Part shown: piece after piece, positions 8,455 to 18,216 of the stretch | How the letters are laid out: each line of letters begins with the position of its first letter | Position numbering within the stretch: the stretch's first letter is position 1 | Assembly: GCA_039105265.1 (NCBI GenBank) | Contig: JAPFFF010000018.1 | Coordinates: 868,001 to 932,000, forward strand | Length of the DNA stretch: 64,000 nucleotides | Direction: 5' to 3' | DNA from: Tritrichomonas musculus | Lineage: Eukaryota; Parabasalia; Tritrichomonadida; Tritrichomonadidae | Translations under genes and position numbers: made by a program | The notes under the pieces: generated by a model | Seen by the model: the letters and a program-made list of their open reading frames with translations, nothing else | Databases searched by the model: none | What the model was told of the DNA's origin: nothing

Positions 8455-11400
8455 TTATTGCAACAATTCCTTATCAAGAGAAATTTGATAATGATTTTCA
8501 ATCATTTGAATTGCCTCAGCGAAAGGCTGCAGTTGTAAAGCCTCAACAGGTTTCAAATTCTTCAAAATAAACAAAATATAATTCTTCAAATTATCTCTTT
8601 GTTTCTCGCAATTGTCTTCAAGTTGTCTTTGGAACAAAGCTGTTGCAATTTTAATATTGTTAGGATCTTGAGTAACTTCAGGCACGATGAAATTTCCAGG
8701 AGACATTCCACTTGACACCATTTCAATAATCTTATTTGACATATCAGAGAATGGACGATTCAAAGCTTCAGATACACAAGAAGCGAACAAAGGAGAACCA
8801 CTGGCTTGCTTATGGAAAAGTGCCACGAATTGTAAAGCTTCTTCTCTTCCTGATTCCAAGCTAAGAAAAGTATCTATAATTTGAGGGGTTACTTGGTCTC
8901 TCAATTCATCATTAAAAGCGACTAAATGTTTAACCACTATCATGAATCTAATTAATAAATCGACACCAATAGATTCATCGTCATCATCCTCGTAGCCATC
9001 ACTATAATCATTACTAATATCATCGTTAAAACTATCAATTTTATCATCAAATCTCTTGCCTTTGTTAATTTTAGGAGGTATTAAAGGTACAGCGGCGATT
9101 ATATCTGAGAATGAGAGTGATGTAGCGAAAGGAGCAGCTATACAAAGTTTAACGAGAACTTTTGAAAATTCATTGAAGTATTCAATATTGTAATTTTGAA
9201 GTCCGATAGGTAAAAGCGAAGCTATCATATCCAGAAATGTGGATTCTTCGACGATAGAAGGACAAATCAAATCTTTTTCGAATACTCGATTATTAATATA
9301 ATTTTTCACGACTAAATCGGGGTCATCCATCACCTTACAAAGAGTACTGCACATCATGATACGAATATTCTTCTTATTGTTGAAGCAAAGCTTTTCTAAG
9401 ATTCCACAGACCAGGTTAGCATTAATAGACAACGTTCCCACTTTTTCAGAGGAAGAATTTGAGTTTGAGTTTGACGACGACGACGACGAATCGGAGAAAT
9501 TTTTATGAGAAGCGTTCATCAAAAGTTCAGCAGAAGCGTCGTCGATTGACGATATTAAAGAAGGCTGAAGTGAGAGAGCGAAAGTTGCCAAAATTTTGAA
9601 TGATTCACTTTGTTTCAAAATTGAATGGAGACGATCAAGAATATCATTTTGAAATATGATTGCAATTGGCTCAATGACTCCTCTTTGGACGACCACACCA
9701 GACAATATTTTAATAAGGACCTCTGCTGACTCTGCCAACGAATTCTTTATCTTGCTGAACAAGATATTATCTCTACCCATTTCCATGGTCAAATATTTGA
9801 CCATCATGAGCAAAGCCTCTTCTTCGTTCTTCCAGGAGACGTGCAACTCTTGACATGCCAAAGAGGTCAATTCACAGGCCAATGTAATTGACCTCTTTCG
9901 AACTGCAAAGTCAAGAGACGAAAGAACGGTTATTAACGGCTCCGTTGTTGTTGGGAGCTGCTTGAACGCTGTGAAAATGACACTCTTGAGACATTCGCAA
10001 GACTTGTCGGAGAGATTCACGAGCTGGCCGAGTGTCTTACCTATTTTTTCCTTGATGAAAGAGAAGAGCAATTGGCACTGCTTTGCATTTTTAAGGAAAT
10101 GCTGGATGATGTGATCTGACCATTGCGCGGCTGTCACATCACTGACGATAGAGATTTTGAATAGGCAAGTGAAGGCCACTTCAGTTGTGAACTCGTTATT
10201 CGGATAGGAAGCCGTTAACTCCTTTGTAAAGCTCAGAAATTGATTTGAGAAGAACCATGTTGAAGGCCATGTTTGCTCATTGTAACGGTTGATTCGTTCC
10301 TCAAAATCAGGCGCCATGTGAGGCTCGTAAGTCTGGATATCACGACGACGATAGAACAACAAATAAGCAGTTGGAACTTGGTTGTCTTTTATCGTGTCGT
10401 TCAACAACCTTTCTCTGCCAAATGATTGGCTTGGAATGTTGGCGATATCGAAGTTTGTGACGTCGTTATCGTCGCACATGTACCAGTCACTATTGTCACC
10501 ATTGACGATAGCGAAATAATGGCCAATTTCAATATCGCCCTCGTGCACCAAAATTGCAGATAACTCGTAGTCAATTGGATCGTCTTTGATGCTGTCCGCA
10601 GTGATGTTGCTGAGTATTCCTGTTGAAAACTCCATTGGAAAGAAGAACTCGTGAACAAGCTTCCATCGTTCTTGCGTTTCAACATTAAAGTCCCAACGTT
10701 GCAGTTGGATGATCAAATAATTTGGCCATTTAGAAACACGTTGCTTTTTGACAACCGTCACTTTTTGCTGTGTTGACTCAACCGTCACATTTTCGACAAA
10801 TTTATCACTGAAAAAGTCGTTAAACGAGTCAAATAAATTTGTCAAATCTTTCGTGTGCAACGAAAGAACAATGACTCGATCAGTGTTCGTCTTCCCTTCT
10901 TTCTCATTCGAGCCAACTTGATAGGTGTCGGTTTCGTACGTTAATTCAAGCTCTTCAATTAGTGGTGCAGCATCCTCTTTCAGCTCTTTCATAAGAAGGT
11001 TGATCAATTCCATCAGGAACTCTTCTGTGTCAGCTTGTTGGAAGAAGTCAAAGTCAGGATTAATTGAATCAATTAGCGGTTTAATTGAAATCGACGGATT
11101 TCGTGCATAACGAAGCTGCCCCATGAAGTCTCTCAATTGATTCAAGTAATTCGACAGTCCGTTCGTCGGGAAGGAAAGAATCCTGTTCGTGAAATTGGTG
11201 GCAGTGTTCAACGATTGCATGAGAGTGTTGATGTAGCATGTTGAGCCAAGGTTATTGATTCCATTTCGACCTTTGAAGGTGAAATCATCTGACAGTTTCA
11301 AAGACGTTGGAACTTCGGGAAGCATCGAAAGATGGTTGATGAGAATCGGGTAGACTTGGTCAGTTGTAAGGAACTTGAAGGCCGCTTTACGTGTCTTTTC

Positions 11401-14400
11401 ACTGTGAACAAACGGATTCTGAGGATTCTTAACGGTCGGTGCTACTGAAATCCTTTCATAAGTGAGCTTGATTGTTTCTTCGTTCTTCGGAATCAGTTGC
11501 AACAATGAAATGAAAGTTTGGTCGAAGTTCTTGGCTGTTTCATATTGCTCCAAACTTTTGTAAAAAGGCACAAAACAATCTTTAGGAAGATTGCACTTTT
11601 TGAAGCATGCGAGAAACTCTTTGGAGTTCTCGCGATAGGTTGGCTCTGCTACTAGTGGAATCAAGGAGACAATGTCGTCAAAACTGTTCATCATTGGAGA
11701 TGAAGTGACCGTTGATGAACGGTTAAAATGATGCAATAAAGCATGACGTAATGCTTTGTGCTTGTTTTGAATTAATCCTTTCTTAATGAGCTCAGGAGTA
11801 AAGACAAAGTCATTGCATTCAATGCGCATGATCGCTTTCATAATGATAACTGCACTAAATTTGTCAAATGTGCGGTTAATGGCCAAATCAATGACCTTCG
11901 AAAAATCAGAGTAATTCATCGACCTTTGCCAATACGCTGCAAGTGCTAGAGGGAAAAGATGAGTGTGGTTCTCAAAGTCTAGTGGATGGTCATAATTTCT
12001 GAGAAGAACTTTTTGTAAAGGTGATATCGGAGTGAAGCAATTAAATGGTTCAAATAGTTGTAAGGTTTCAATTATTATCATGTTCTCATATTCATCCGAT
12101 GTGGTTTGCGCTGCTTCAGTGGCTAAATAATCAAACATGGCTTTGGTAGATTCAATATCATTTTCTAATGTATTCAAGAAAACTGGTTCAATGATAAAGT
12201 CATCTGGAATAATATTGTTGGCACCTTTGACAAGCTTTAGGCGAATCTTCTTGATTCGAACTTCGACAATCTCTGATATCGGAGTGGATGGCTTGATCAA
12301 TTTACCTTCTTTCTTCGATTTTTCTAGTAAAAATAAACTAAATTTATTAATCGGAATCCTTTTTAGTTTTGATATTTCAAGGAAAAGTCTTCCACATGTG
12401 TGAAATGGATGAAGGCCAATTTCGAATTCAAAAGTTGATTCGCCCTCTGAAACAAATATTTTAAACGAATTTCTATATTGTTCATCAACTCTCGTTTTTT
12501 CACCAATTCTGAAGAAATCAGCTTCATATTGAGCAGCTCTCTCAATTAAATAAATGGTGTTTTTCATCTTTTCTTCTTTGTGGTGATCAGAATCTGATTG
12601 ATTTTGAGCTAAAATGATATCTCTTAAAGTAACTTTGCTTTCAACGGATTCATCAACATAATTACTATCTTTTTTATCATTAGTCTCTTTTTCATAATCT
12701 TCATCATTTGTTTCAGAATCTGAGCTTTCTGTTTCTGATTCATCGTCACTATATTCAAAACGTCTTTTCCTACTTCTTTGATTTCGTGAACTACGAGACC
12801 TTGATCGGGTGCTAATACGTGTCTTAGTTGAATTACTACTTGATGATTTTGAATCATTGATATTTGAGGGCTTATCTGGAAAGATGCCATCAAAAAGTTC
12901 AATTGGTATCTTTTCTCCTTGCAAATGATAAGAAAGCATCTTTACAACACAAGCCATGATTTTTTTATCGTCATGCAAATATTGAAAAACATTGTCAATT
13001 ATTGCCCATGATGAAAATCTCATTGGTACAGTATCATATAAGATTTTCAATAAAAATTCGTTTAATCTTGAACTGTTTTTTTCTGATGAGAGTTTAATCA
13101 CACTTGATACGAAAGGAGTGAATTTTGCGGTAATTTTCATGAAAGGTATTGTCATTAATTTGCCAATTATGTAATCTACGTTAATTGAAGGTGCACTATC
13201 AAACCATTTGGCCAAAACTGGTAAAATTTGATCCAAATATTTCAACCCCTTTGATTTAGTAAAATGATCATAAGCTTTATTGAAAAGAGACGTAATTGTA
13301 CTTTCTGAATCAAACTTTTCAAGGATTGTTGAAAACGACTCCAAAATTGGAACCAAATTTTCATATTCTTCAGATAGTTTAATGACTTTGGTGATAAATC
13401 GATCAATATGGCTTATGTTGGGAGCATTTAATATAATTTGACTGAGTGAACAAATTTCTGCTGGATCTTCTGTTTCATCCATTTTATACTCAAGTAAAGA
13501 TTTCATATCAGAAATCTGATTAAATGAAGAATTAATAGCAGAAATAAGAGATGAACTGTTATCTTGAGAATGAGGATCATTATCATCAGTATTTGGAGGA
13601 TTCAATAAAATAGATAATAATGAATTACTCATTTGCTTATTATTAATTTGAGATATTAAAGAGAATATAATATCTGGAGAATATACCGCGGATTCAAGGA
13701 AGCATTGAGCAAATTTCTTCAAGTCTGTTTTAACATTTGGTATTATTTCTGAAATGCACTTATATGTCTTTTTTGAAGGACTATGTACTTTCTGGAAAAT
13801 ATTAATCAGGTCATCATCAGTAAATCTAACTTCTTTTGATAAAACTGGGAAAAGATCCAGAACTTGATCGAAAAATTGCGAATTGGTAAAATCAAACGAA
13901 TCATCTAGCAAAGTGCTTTTAACCTCTTCAAGATTTTTCTTTGATACGTTTTTCTTTGACATATTATTTTTCTCAACAATGCTTCTAATACCCTTAACAG
14001 CTGTTATTCGTTTGTTAATAGGGCCAGTTGATATCTGTTCACACAAAATTTTTAATAATCTATCGGATTTATCAGGAATCATATCAATAAAATTAGTTAG
14101 TATTATAGTCATTCCTTCTGTATCATCAGAAATATTTGTCAAAGAATCAATTGCAGCATCTGCAAATATTGGTAACATTGTAAATATAACATTTTTTTTT
14201 AAGTAGCCATCAATCATACTAAAAAGTTTAAATACTAGGGATAACTGAATATTAGTAATTTTTTTTTCTTCTCCGTTTTCTTCAGAAATAATTTTATCGA
14301 TGGCGGTTTTGAACAATCCTTCCTTAAAACAATAATTTATTGTATTACTAATTAGCGACAACAATGGGGTTAAATTATTTTCTGTTTCTGTCATGCAAAG

Positions 14401-14796
14401 TTTAGGGTTTTCCAGTTCATTAATTATAGTTTGTTGCTCTTCATCTGATAATTGAATAGGCGATAATTTATTATTATTTTTTTTATTGGGCTTAATGCAT
14501 TCGCAAAGTGCTCGAAGTAGTTTTTCACGGAGATCCAATTTAACAATTAACGAAATATAATCTTGAACAAATTCAGCGATAGAATTGGTTATTTTCCTGG
14601 GCGGATTGTGTATATTAAATAGATCTCTGAGAATAGAAGGAAGTACGATATCAATGATCAAAATATTTGAATCAGAAAAATCGATTTCGTCTTCAGTTAA
14701 AAACGGCTTAATAATTTCTTTTGCTGTATTAATTGCAGAATTGTATTCATTGGAATCAAGGACTTTTTTGAAATTATCATAGCTTGCCTGAATCAT
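8455..14796 (-). CDS. Giant ubiquitin-specific protease (USP34/USP9X-like)
   Basis: A 2,113-residue cysteine protease of peptidase family C19. The catalytic domain spans roughly 1178-1475: Cys box GINNLGSTCYINTLMQSL with Cys1187; a QQADTEEFLMEL motif; and His box EIGHYFAIVNGDNSDWYMCD with His1426, followed by an Asp/Asn-rich loop. Before it lies a ubiquitin-like fold around 770-850, as in USP34/USP9X. The long N-terminal (1-640) and C-terminal (1500-2113) parts are alpha-helical, HEAT/ARM-like. A basic RS-type patch and an acidic Ser/Asp patch (near 655-725) could be a nuclear signal and regulatory linker. It removes ubiquitin from substrates; the targets are unknown. It is divergent from the ARM-like gene. 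The canonical 'GNTCYMNS' varies to GSTCYINT, and all catalytic residues seem present. Confidence 0.93.
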   Translation of the reverse strand: MIQASYDNFKKVLDSNEYNSAINTAKEIIKPFLTEDEIDFSDSNILIIDIVLPSILRDLFNIHNPPRKITNSIAEFVQDYISLIVKLDLREKLLRALCECIKPNKKNNNKLSPIQLSDEEQQTIINELENPKLCMTETENNLTPLLSLISNTINYCFKEGLFKTAIDKIISEENGEEKKITNIQLSLVFKLFSMIDGYLKKNVIFTMLPIFADAAIDSLTNISDDTEGMTIILTNFIDMIPDKSDRLLKILCEQISTGPINKRITAVKGIRSIVEKNNMSKKNVSKKNLEEVKSTLLDDSFDFTNSQFFDQVLDLFPVLSKEVRFTDDDLINIFQKVHSPSKKTYKCISEIIPNVKTDLKKFAQCFLESAVYSPDIIFSLISQINNKQMSNSLLSILLNPPNTDDNDPHSQDNSSSLISAINSSFNQISDMKSLLEYKMDETEDPAEICSLSQIILNAPNISHIDRFITKVIKLSEEYENLVPILESFSTILEKFDSESTITSLFNKAYDHFTKSKGLKYLDQILPVLAKWFDSAPSINVDYIIGKLMTIPFMKITAKFTPFVSSVIKLSSEKNSSRLNEFLLKILYDTVPMRFSSWAIIDNVFQYLHDDKKIMACVVKMLSYHLQGEKIPIELFDGIFPDKPSNINDSKSSSSNSTKTRISTRSRSRSSRNQRSRKRRFEYSDDESETESSDSETNDEDYEKETNDKKDSNYVDESVESKVTLRDIILAQNQSDSDHHKEEKMKNTIYLIERAAQYEADFFRIGEKTRVDEQYRNSFKIFVSEGESTFEFEIGLHPFHTCGRLFLEISKLKRIPINKFSLFLLEKSKKEGKLIKPSTPISEIVEVRIKKIRLKLVKGANNIIPDDFIIEPVFLNTLENDIESTKAMFDYLATEAAQTTSDEYENMIIIETLQLFEPFNCFTPISPLQKVLLRNYDHPLDFENHTHLFPLALAAYWQRSMNYSDFSKVIDLAINRTFDKFSAVIIMKAIMRIECNDFVFTPELIKKGLIQNKHKALRHALLHHFNRSSTVTSSPMMNSFDDIVSLIPLVAEPTYRENSKEFLACFKKCNLPKDCFVPFYKSLEQYETAKNFDQTFISLLQLIPKNEETIKLTYERISVAPTVKNPQNPFVHSEKTRKAAFKFLTTDQVYPILINHLSMLPEVPTSLKLSDDFTFKGRNGINNLGSTCYINTLMQSLNTATNFTNRILSFPTNGLSNYLNQLRDFMGQLRYARNPSISIKPLIDSINPDFDFFQQADTEEFLMELINLLMKELKEDAAPLIEELELTYETDTYQVGSNEKEGKTNTDRVIVLSLHTKDLTNLFDSFNDFFSDKFVENVTVESTQQKVTVVKKQRVSKWPNYLIIQLQRWDFNVETQERWKLVHEFFFPMEFSTGILSNITADSIKDDPIDYELSAILVHEGDIEIGHYFAIVNGDNSDWYMCDDNDVTNFDIANIPSQSFGRERLLNDTIKDNQVPTAYLLFYRRRDIQTYEPHMAPDFEERINRYNEQTWPSTWFFSNQFLSFTKELTASYPNNEFTTEVAFTCLFKISIVSDVTAAQWSDHIIQHFLKNAKQCQLLFSFIKEKIGKTLGQLVNLSDKSCECLKSVIFTAFKQLPTTTEPLITVLSSLDFAVRKRSITLACELTSLACQELHVSWKNEEEALLMMVKYLTMEMGRDNILFSKIKNSLAESAEVLIKILSGVVVQRGVIEPIAIIFQNDILDRLHSILKQSESFKILATFALSLQPSLISSIDDASAELLMNASHKNFSDSSSSSSNSNSNSSSEKVGTLSINANLVCGILEKLCFNNKKNIRIMMCSTLCKVMDDPDLVVKNYINNRVFEKDLICPSIVEESTFLDMIASLLPIGLQNYNIEYFNEFSKVLVKLCIAAPFATSLSFSDIIAAVPLIPPKINKGKRFDDKIDSFNDDISNDYSDGYEDDDDESIGVDLLIRFMIVVKHLVAFNDELRDQVTPQIIDTFLSLESGREEALQFVALFHKQASGSPLFASCVSEALNRPFSDMSNKIIEMVSSGMSPGNFIVPEVTQDPNNIKIATALFQRQLEDNCEKQRDNLKNYILFILKNLKPVEALQLQPFAEAIQMIENHYQISLDKELLQ

Positions 14797-15036
14797 TTTA
14801 TCACAAGCTTGTTATATTTTTTCTCTTCAATTTTTTTTTTCAATCACTATCAAAAAATTGTAAACGATGATATGATAAATGAATTTTATTTTTGTTACAA
14901 TGCAGAGAACAATTAAATTATTATTTTAATGTATATAATAAACATCATTTCATAGATTTAAACTAACGTGTTTTTCAAAGTTAACTAGTTAAATAATGAA
15001 TAGGAAATTTATTAACCACAATTCTTATAAGAAATA
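14797..15036. promoter_or_regulatory. Divergent promoter region, USP / ARM-like gene
   Basis: 240 bp of AT-rich sequence between divergent ATGs. It includes runs of T and A and TATA-like stretches. No defined element could be assigned. Confidence 0.35.
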
Positions 15037-16551
15037 ATGTTTTATAAAAATGACGATACAATTGATCAAAATGATGAAAATTCCTTTTATACATTGACTG
15101 AATCAATAGATAAAATAAAATTTATCAATACACCAAATGAAGTTCAGTTGATTGATGTTGATCCAGATTTATTTGATAATTTATTCAAATCTTTAAATAT
15201 AGGCTACTATGAAAAACAGAACATTAATTTTATAGAAATATTCAGTCGTCTCAGCCAGATATACTCAGAAGGACACACAAACTCTTTTCAATTTGCACAG
15301 AAGTACCACTTTTATTCAATATGCTATGATATAATAGTTAAATGCCCTGATATTGAATTTTTGAAAAATCTTTTGATATGCATTTATTTCGGAATTCGGT
15401 CAGATTTAAATCTTTTAGATGTATTTAGTAATTCAACCTTTTGCGAGCAACTTATATATTGCATGGATGAGAAAGGCAGTTCCATATATTCCATAGGATT
15501 CAATATTTTATCAAATCTAATTAAAGGATATTCTCATAATTTATTCGATAAAATAATTTATATGTATAACACAACTCCCTTTACTAGTACAAACGATTTT
15601 GGTGTTGAAATATTGAATTCATATGGACTTGTCTTTTCGAAAATTTCTAATTATATTGATGAATTAAACTATCCATACATGCTTATTATGGCCAAATCTC
15701 TTTTATTATATGGCGCATTTAATTACAGCACTGACATTTTAACTAATCTCAACGACCGCTTTAGGAGTGCTCATACTAACATTTTTTTATCGATACAATT
15801 AACAGAAGATCAGTTTTCCAATTTAAGCGATACAAATCAGTATTATTTTCTTAATTACAAATCAACAGAAGAAGTTAATATATCTCAATTAGAACAGCCC
15901 ATTTTTTCTTATTTACTATCATCAATTCCTCAAATCAAAAGTCAATCAGATATTTTTCATTTTGATTTTTGCTCAACTTTAATAAAAACATTGTCACTTA
16001 TTAACAAATTAGCAGATCATAGCTGGTATTATCGTTCATGTTTTAAACCGTTGAGATCAAATATTCAAGTTGTACAATATTTATATGAATTAATGAACTA
16101 TGATGAAAACGCAGATATTCAGAGTCAGGCTTGTTTATTGGTGGCGAATATTTGTCTTACTGAAGAATATGAATTAGTCATGCAACAAAGCATCATGGAA
16201 ACTTTTATAAGAAGGATCTCTAATTCATCAATGAAAGTACGAAAAAGTTGCTTAAAAGGAATCATAAATGCAACAAGTAAATTCACTGAAGAACAAATAG
16301 ATGATCTTGTTAAATGGGGAGTATTGGAAGAAATGCTTGATTTCTATTTAGGTGATTTTTATGATACTCAAGCTGATATTGCTATTTCTTTTTGGCTATT
16401 ATTTCAAAGATCAAAACTAGCCCGAAACAAAGGATTGGAATACTATAACCAATTCGAAGAAATACGTTTAGAAACTCAAGATGATAATTTGAGTGCCCGA
16501 TTTTACCTAATTCTATTGGAATTAAATAAAGAAAAATATTCTTGGAGTTGA
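15037..16551 (+). CDS. ARM/HEAT-repeat-like protein
   Basis: A 504-residue all-helical protein without low-complexity sequence. Repeating hydrophobic helix pairs are visible, for example LLICIYFGIRSDLNLLDVF, IGFNILSNLIKGYSHNLFDK, QACLLVANICLTEEYELVMQ and VRKSCLKGIINATSKFTEEQ, the latter pair reading as two consecutive armadillo-type repeats near 365-425. No signal peptide, membrane span or catalytic motif is present. Proteins of this kind are usually adaptors, and in trichomonad-like genomes such genes are numerous. A decayed sequence of similar character lies near 59,400-60,190. The partner is unknown. Confidence 0.7.
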   Translation: MFYKNDDTIDQNDENSFYTLTESIDKIKFINTPNEVQLIDVDPDLFDNLFKSLNIGYYEKQNINFIEIFSRLSQIYSEGHTNSFQFAQKYHFYSICYDIIVKCPDIEFLKNLLICIYFGIRSDLNLLDVFSNSTFCEQLIYCMDEKGSSIYSIGFNILSNLIKGYSHNLFDKIIYMYNTTPFTSTNDFGVEILNSYGLVFSKISNYIDELNYPYMLIMAKSLLLYGAFNYSTDILTNLNDRFRSAHTNIFLSIQLTEDQFSNLSDTNQYYFLNYKSTEEVNISQLEQPIFSYLLSSIPQIKSQSDIFHFDFCSTLIKTLSLINKLADHSWYYRSCFKPLRSNIQVVQYLYELMNYDENADIQSQACLLVANICLTEEYELVMQQSIMETFIRRISNSSMKVRKSCLKGIINATSKFTEEQIDDLVKWGVLEEMLDFYLGDFYDTQADIAISFWLLFQRSKLARNKGLEYYNQFEEIRLETQDDNLSARFYLILLELNKEKYSWS

Positions 16552-16688
16552 TGAGTTGAAATGCGAATATATTCACTCCTCATATTTATAAAACTTAAAT
16601 TAATATGATAAAAGATAAAAAACAAATAAAATAGTTATATCATAATCATGATATCTTGTATCTCAGATTATGGGGCTTTGATATCATT

Positions 16689-16728
<40 letters not shown>

Positions 16729-16858
16729 ACTATATATATAATTTATTTATAAATAAAGACACAAAGATTTGCAGGTACTTGATATATATATTTTAAACGT
16801 TAATAAACAAAAAGTTAAAATTTTTGAGTGTAAAAATGTTAAAAAATATTTTTTTAAT
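16552..16858. other. Intergenic with TA microsatellite
   Basis: About 307 bp between two plus-strand genes. It contains an alternating TA/AT run at about 16690-16725, followed by a shorter one at 16731-16740. TTG-initiated extension of the downstream ORF into this spacer is not protein-like and was excluded. Confidence 0.7.
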
Positions 16859-17275
16859 ATGGATTTAACTAGTGATGATCCAAAAAAAGTTGATGAAGCT
16901 ATAGAAGAATCAAAGGCAAGTAAAACAGATCCCTTTGTTGCAATTTGCTTTTACCATACTGAACTTCCCCCCTCGCTTTTTACTGCATCTTTATTCAACA
17001 AATTCCGAACAAACTTTACATCTGATTCAGTTGGAAAAATATTTATTGTTGACGCATCCAAAAACTCTCAATATGCTGCAAAGTTTGGCGTTATTCCAAC
17101 TCCAGCTGTTGTTATTATTTGGAAAGGAAATCCATTAATTATTCGCCGACCAGGATGGGATGATTGCAAAAAAATAATTGGATGCATGCACGAAGAAGAA
17201 TGGCTCTCTGTTCTTCGTTTTATGGCAGGAATTCCAAAAAATGAAGAACGCAAGTTCTTGTCTGTTAATATATAA
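16859..17275 (+). CDS. Thioredoxin-fold protein lacking CxxC
   Basis: A 138-residue protein from ATG 16859. An upstream in-frame TTG would add 30 Lys/Asn/Ile-rich residues and was not used. The order of elements fits a thioredoxin fold: strand (DPFVAICFYH), active-site position, helix, strand (KIFIVDAS), helix (AAKFGVIPTPAVVIIW) with a Pro in the cis-Pro position (IPTPAV), and final strand/helix (NPLIIRRPGWDD...EWLSVLRFM). Where WCGPC is expected the sequence reads YHTELPP, so there is no redox dithiol. Redox-inactive thioredoxin-like proteins usually bind partners. Neighbours give no functional hint. Confidence 0.65.
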   Translation: MDLTSDDPKKVDEAIEESKASKTDPFVAICFYHTELPPSLFTASLFNKFRTNFTSDSVGKIFIVDASKNSQYAAKFGVIPTPAVVIIWKGNPLIIRRPGWDDCKKIIGCMHEEEWLSVLRFMAGIPKNEERKFLSVNI

Positions 17276-17642
17276 TTTCAAGCTTTATGTTTTACATATA
17301 AATCAATTAAATAGGCAGATATTTATATAATTATAATATCAAATGTTTTTCATAATAAAATATAATTACCATTTGAAAATCTTTATTTTATTTCGATAAT
17401 TCAGGTTATTTAATCACGCATTACAAATACTTAAAGATTAAATTTAATAAATCTTAAGGTCTTGAATTAATTCGTAGATAAGAATTAGCTTATTTCAATT
17501 AGGTTTGTAAACTCTTATCTAAAAAATAAGTCTTAACAACTGCTTCTACCCAATAAGCTACAGTAAACTCATTATGATAAATTTTATTTTTTCTAAAACA
17601 ATTTATAAATTTCGGATATATAATTATTTTGATAAAAAGCAA
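17276..17642. other. Intergenic, nothing recognised
   Basis: About 367 bp between convergent genes, AT-rich, with no ORF and no RNA-like structure that I could support. Confidence 0.5.
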
Positions 17643-18089
17643 TTATTCATCAAACAAACCACGCTGAGACATAATATCTTCAATTTCAATTTGTGATACA
17701 TTTGGAAGTTCATAAAGTTTTTTTGCTTTGTTTGATATGTTTGGCTTAAATGGATCATATTCAGGAATTACAAGTGAATTTTGAAGCATTCCAAGTTTTT
17801 TTTCAATCCTATTTGGTTGAATACGATACTCAATTAGTGTAGGCCCCCATGATTCGCTTGCACCTTGTTTCCAAAAAGAAGATTGCTGATTATTATAATC
17901 AAACTCTTCATTATCACTACTATTAATTTCTTCATTGTCATCATCATCATTATTATTCAATATTGGACTATCATTAGAATGTGAAGTTTCGTCATCTGAT
18001 GATTGCGCTGAAGAAGATGAAGTAGTAGTAGTCGTAGAAGAAGACGATTGCTTTGTTCTAAGTTTGTTTATTTGATCAAAAAGATTCAT
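17643..18089 (-). CDS. Small Ser/Asp-rich protein, unknown
   Basis: A 148-residue protein. Residues 14-65 are low complexity (Ser, Thr, then Asp/Asn/Glu), probably disordered. The last 75 residues are more complex and likely the conserved part: FWKQGASESWGPTLIEYRIQ, then NRIEKKLGMLQNSLVIPEYD and a short helix ending in SQRGLFDE. No known family was recognised. It is divergent from the membrane-anchored papain-like gene, with 127 bp between start codons. Confidence 0.7.
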   Translation of the reverse strand: MNLFDQINKLRTKQSSSSTTTTTSSSSAQSSDDETSHSNDSPILNNNDDDDNEEINSSDNEEFDYNNQQSSFWKQGASESWGPTLIEYRIQPNRIEKKLGMLQNSLVIPEYDPFKPNISNKAKKLYELPNVSQIEIEDIMSQRGLFDE

Positions 18090-18216
18090 GAATGAATACT
18101 GAAGTGTAAAAATATAAGGATTTTAAAAATTTTTATAAATATCAGAAAAGTGGAAATTTTAAATATTAAATAATCGTTAGAAATTTAAAAAGTGAAAATT
18201 TTAAAAATATGAACAA
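18090..18216. promoter_or_regulatory. Divergent promoter region
   Basis: 127 bp between divergent start codons. It shows repeated AAATTTTAAAAAT-like stretches (near 18123, 18157 and 18198), which may be functional or may simply reflect base composition. Confidence 0.35.

Noticed and set aside
16769-16858. TTG-initiated N-terminal extension of the thioredoxin-like gene
   Set aside because: Lys/Asn/Ile-rich and upstream of a good ATG; the thioredoxin fold is complete without it.
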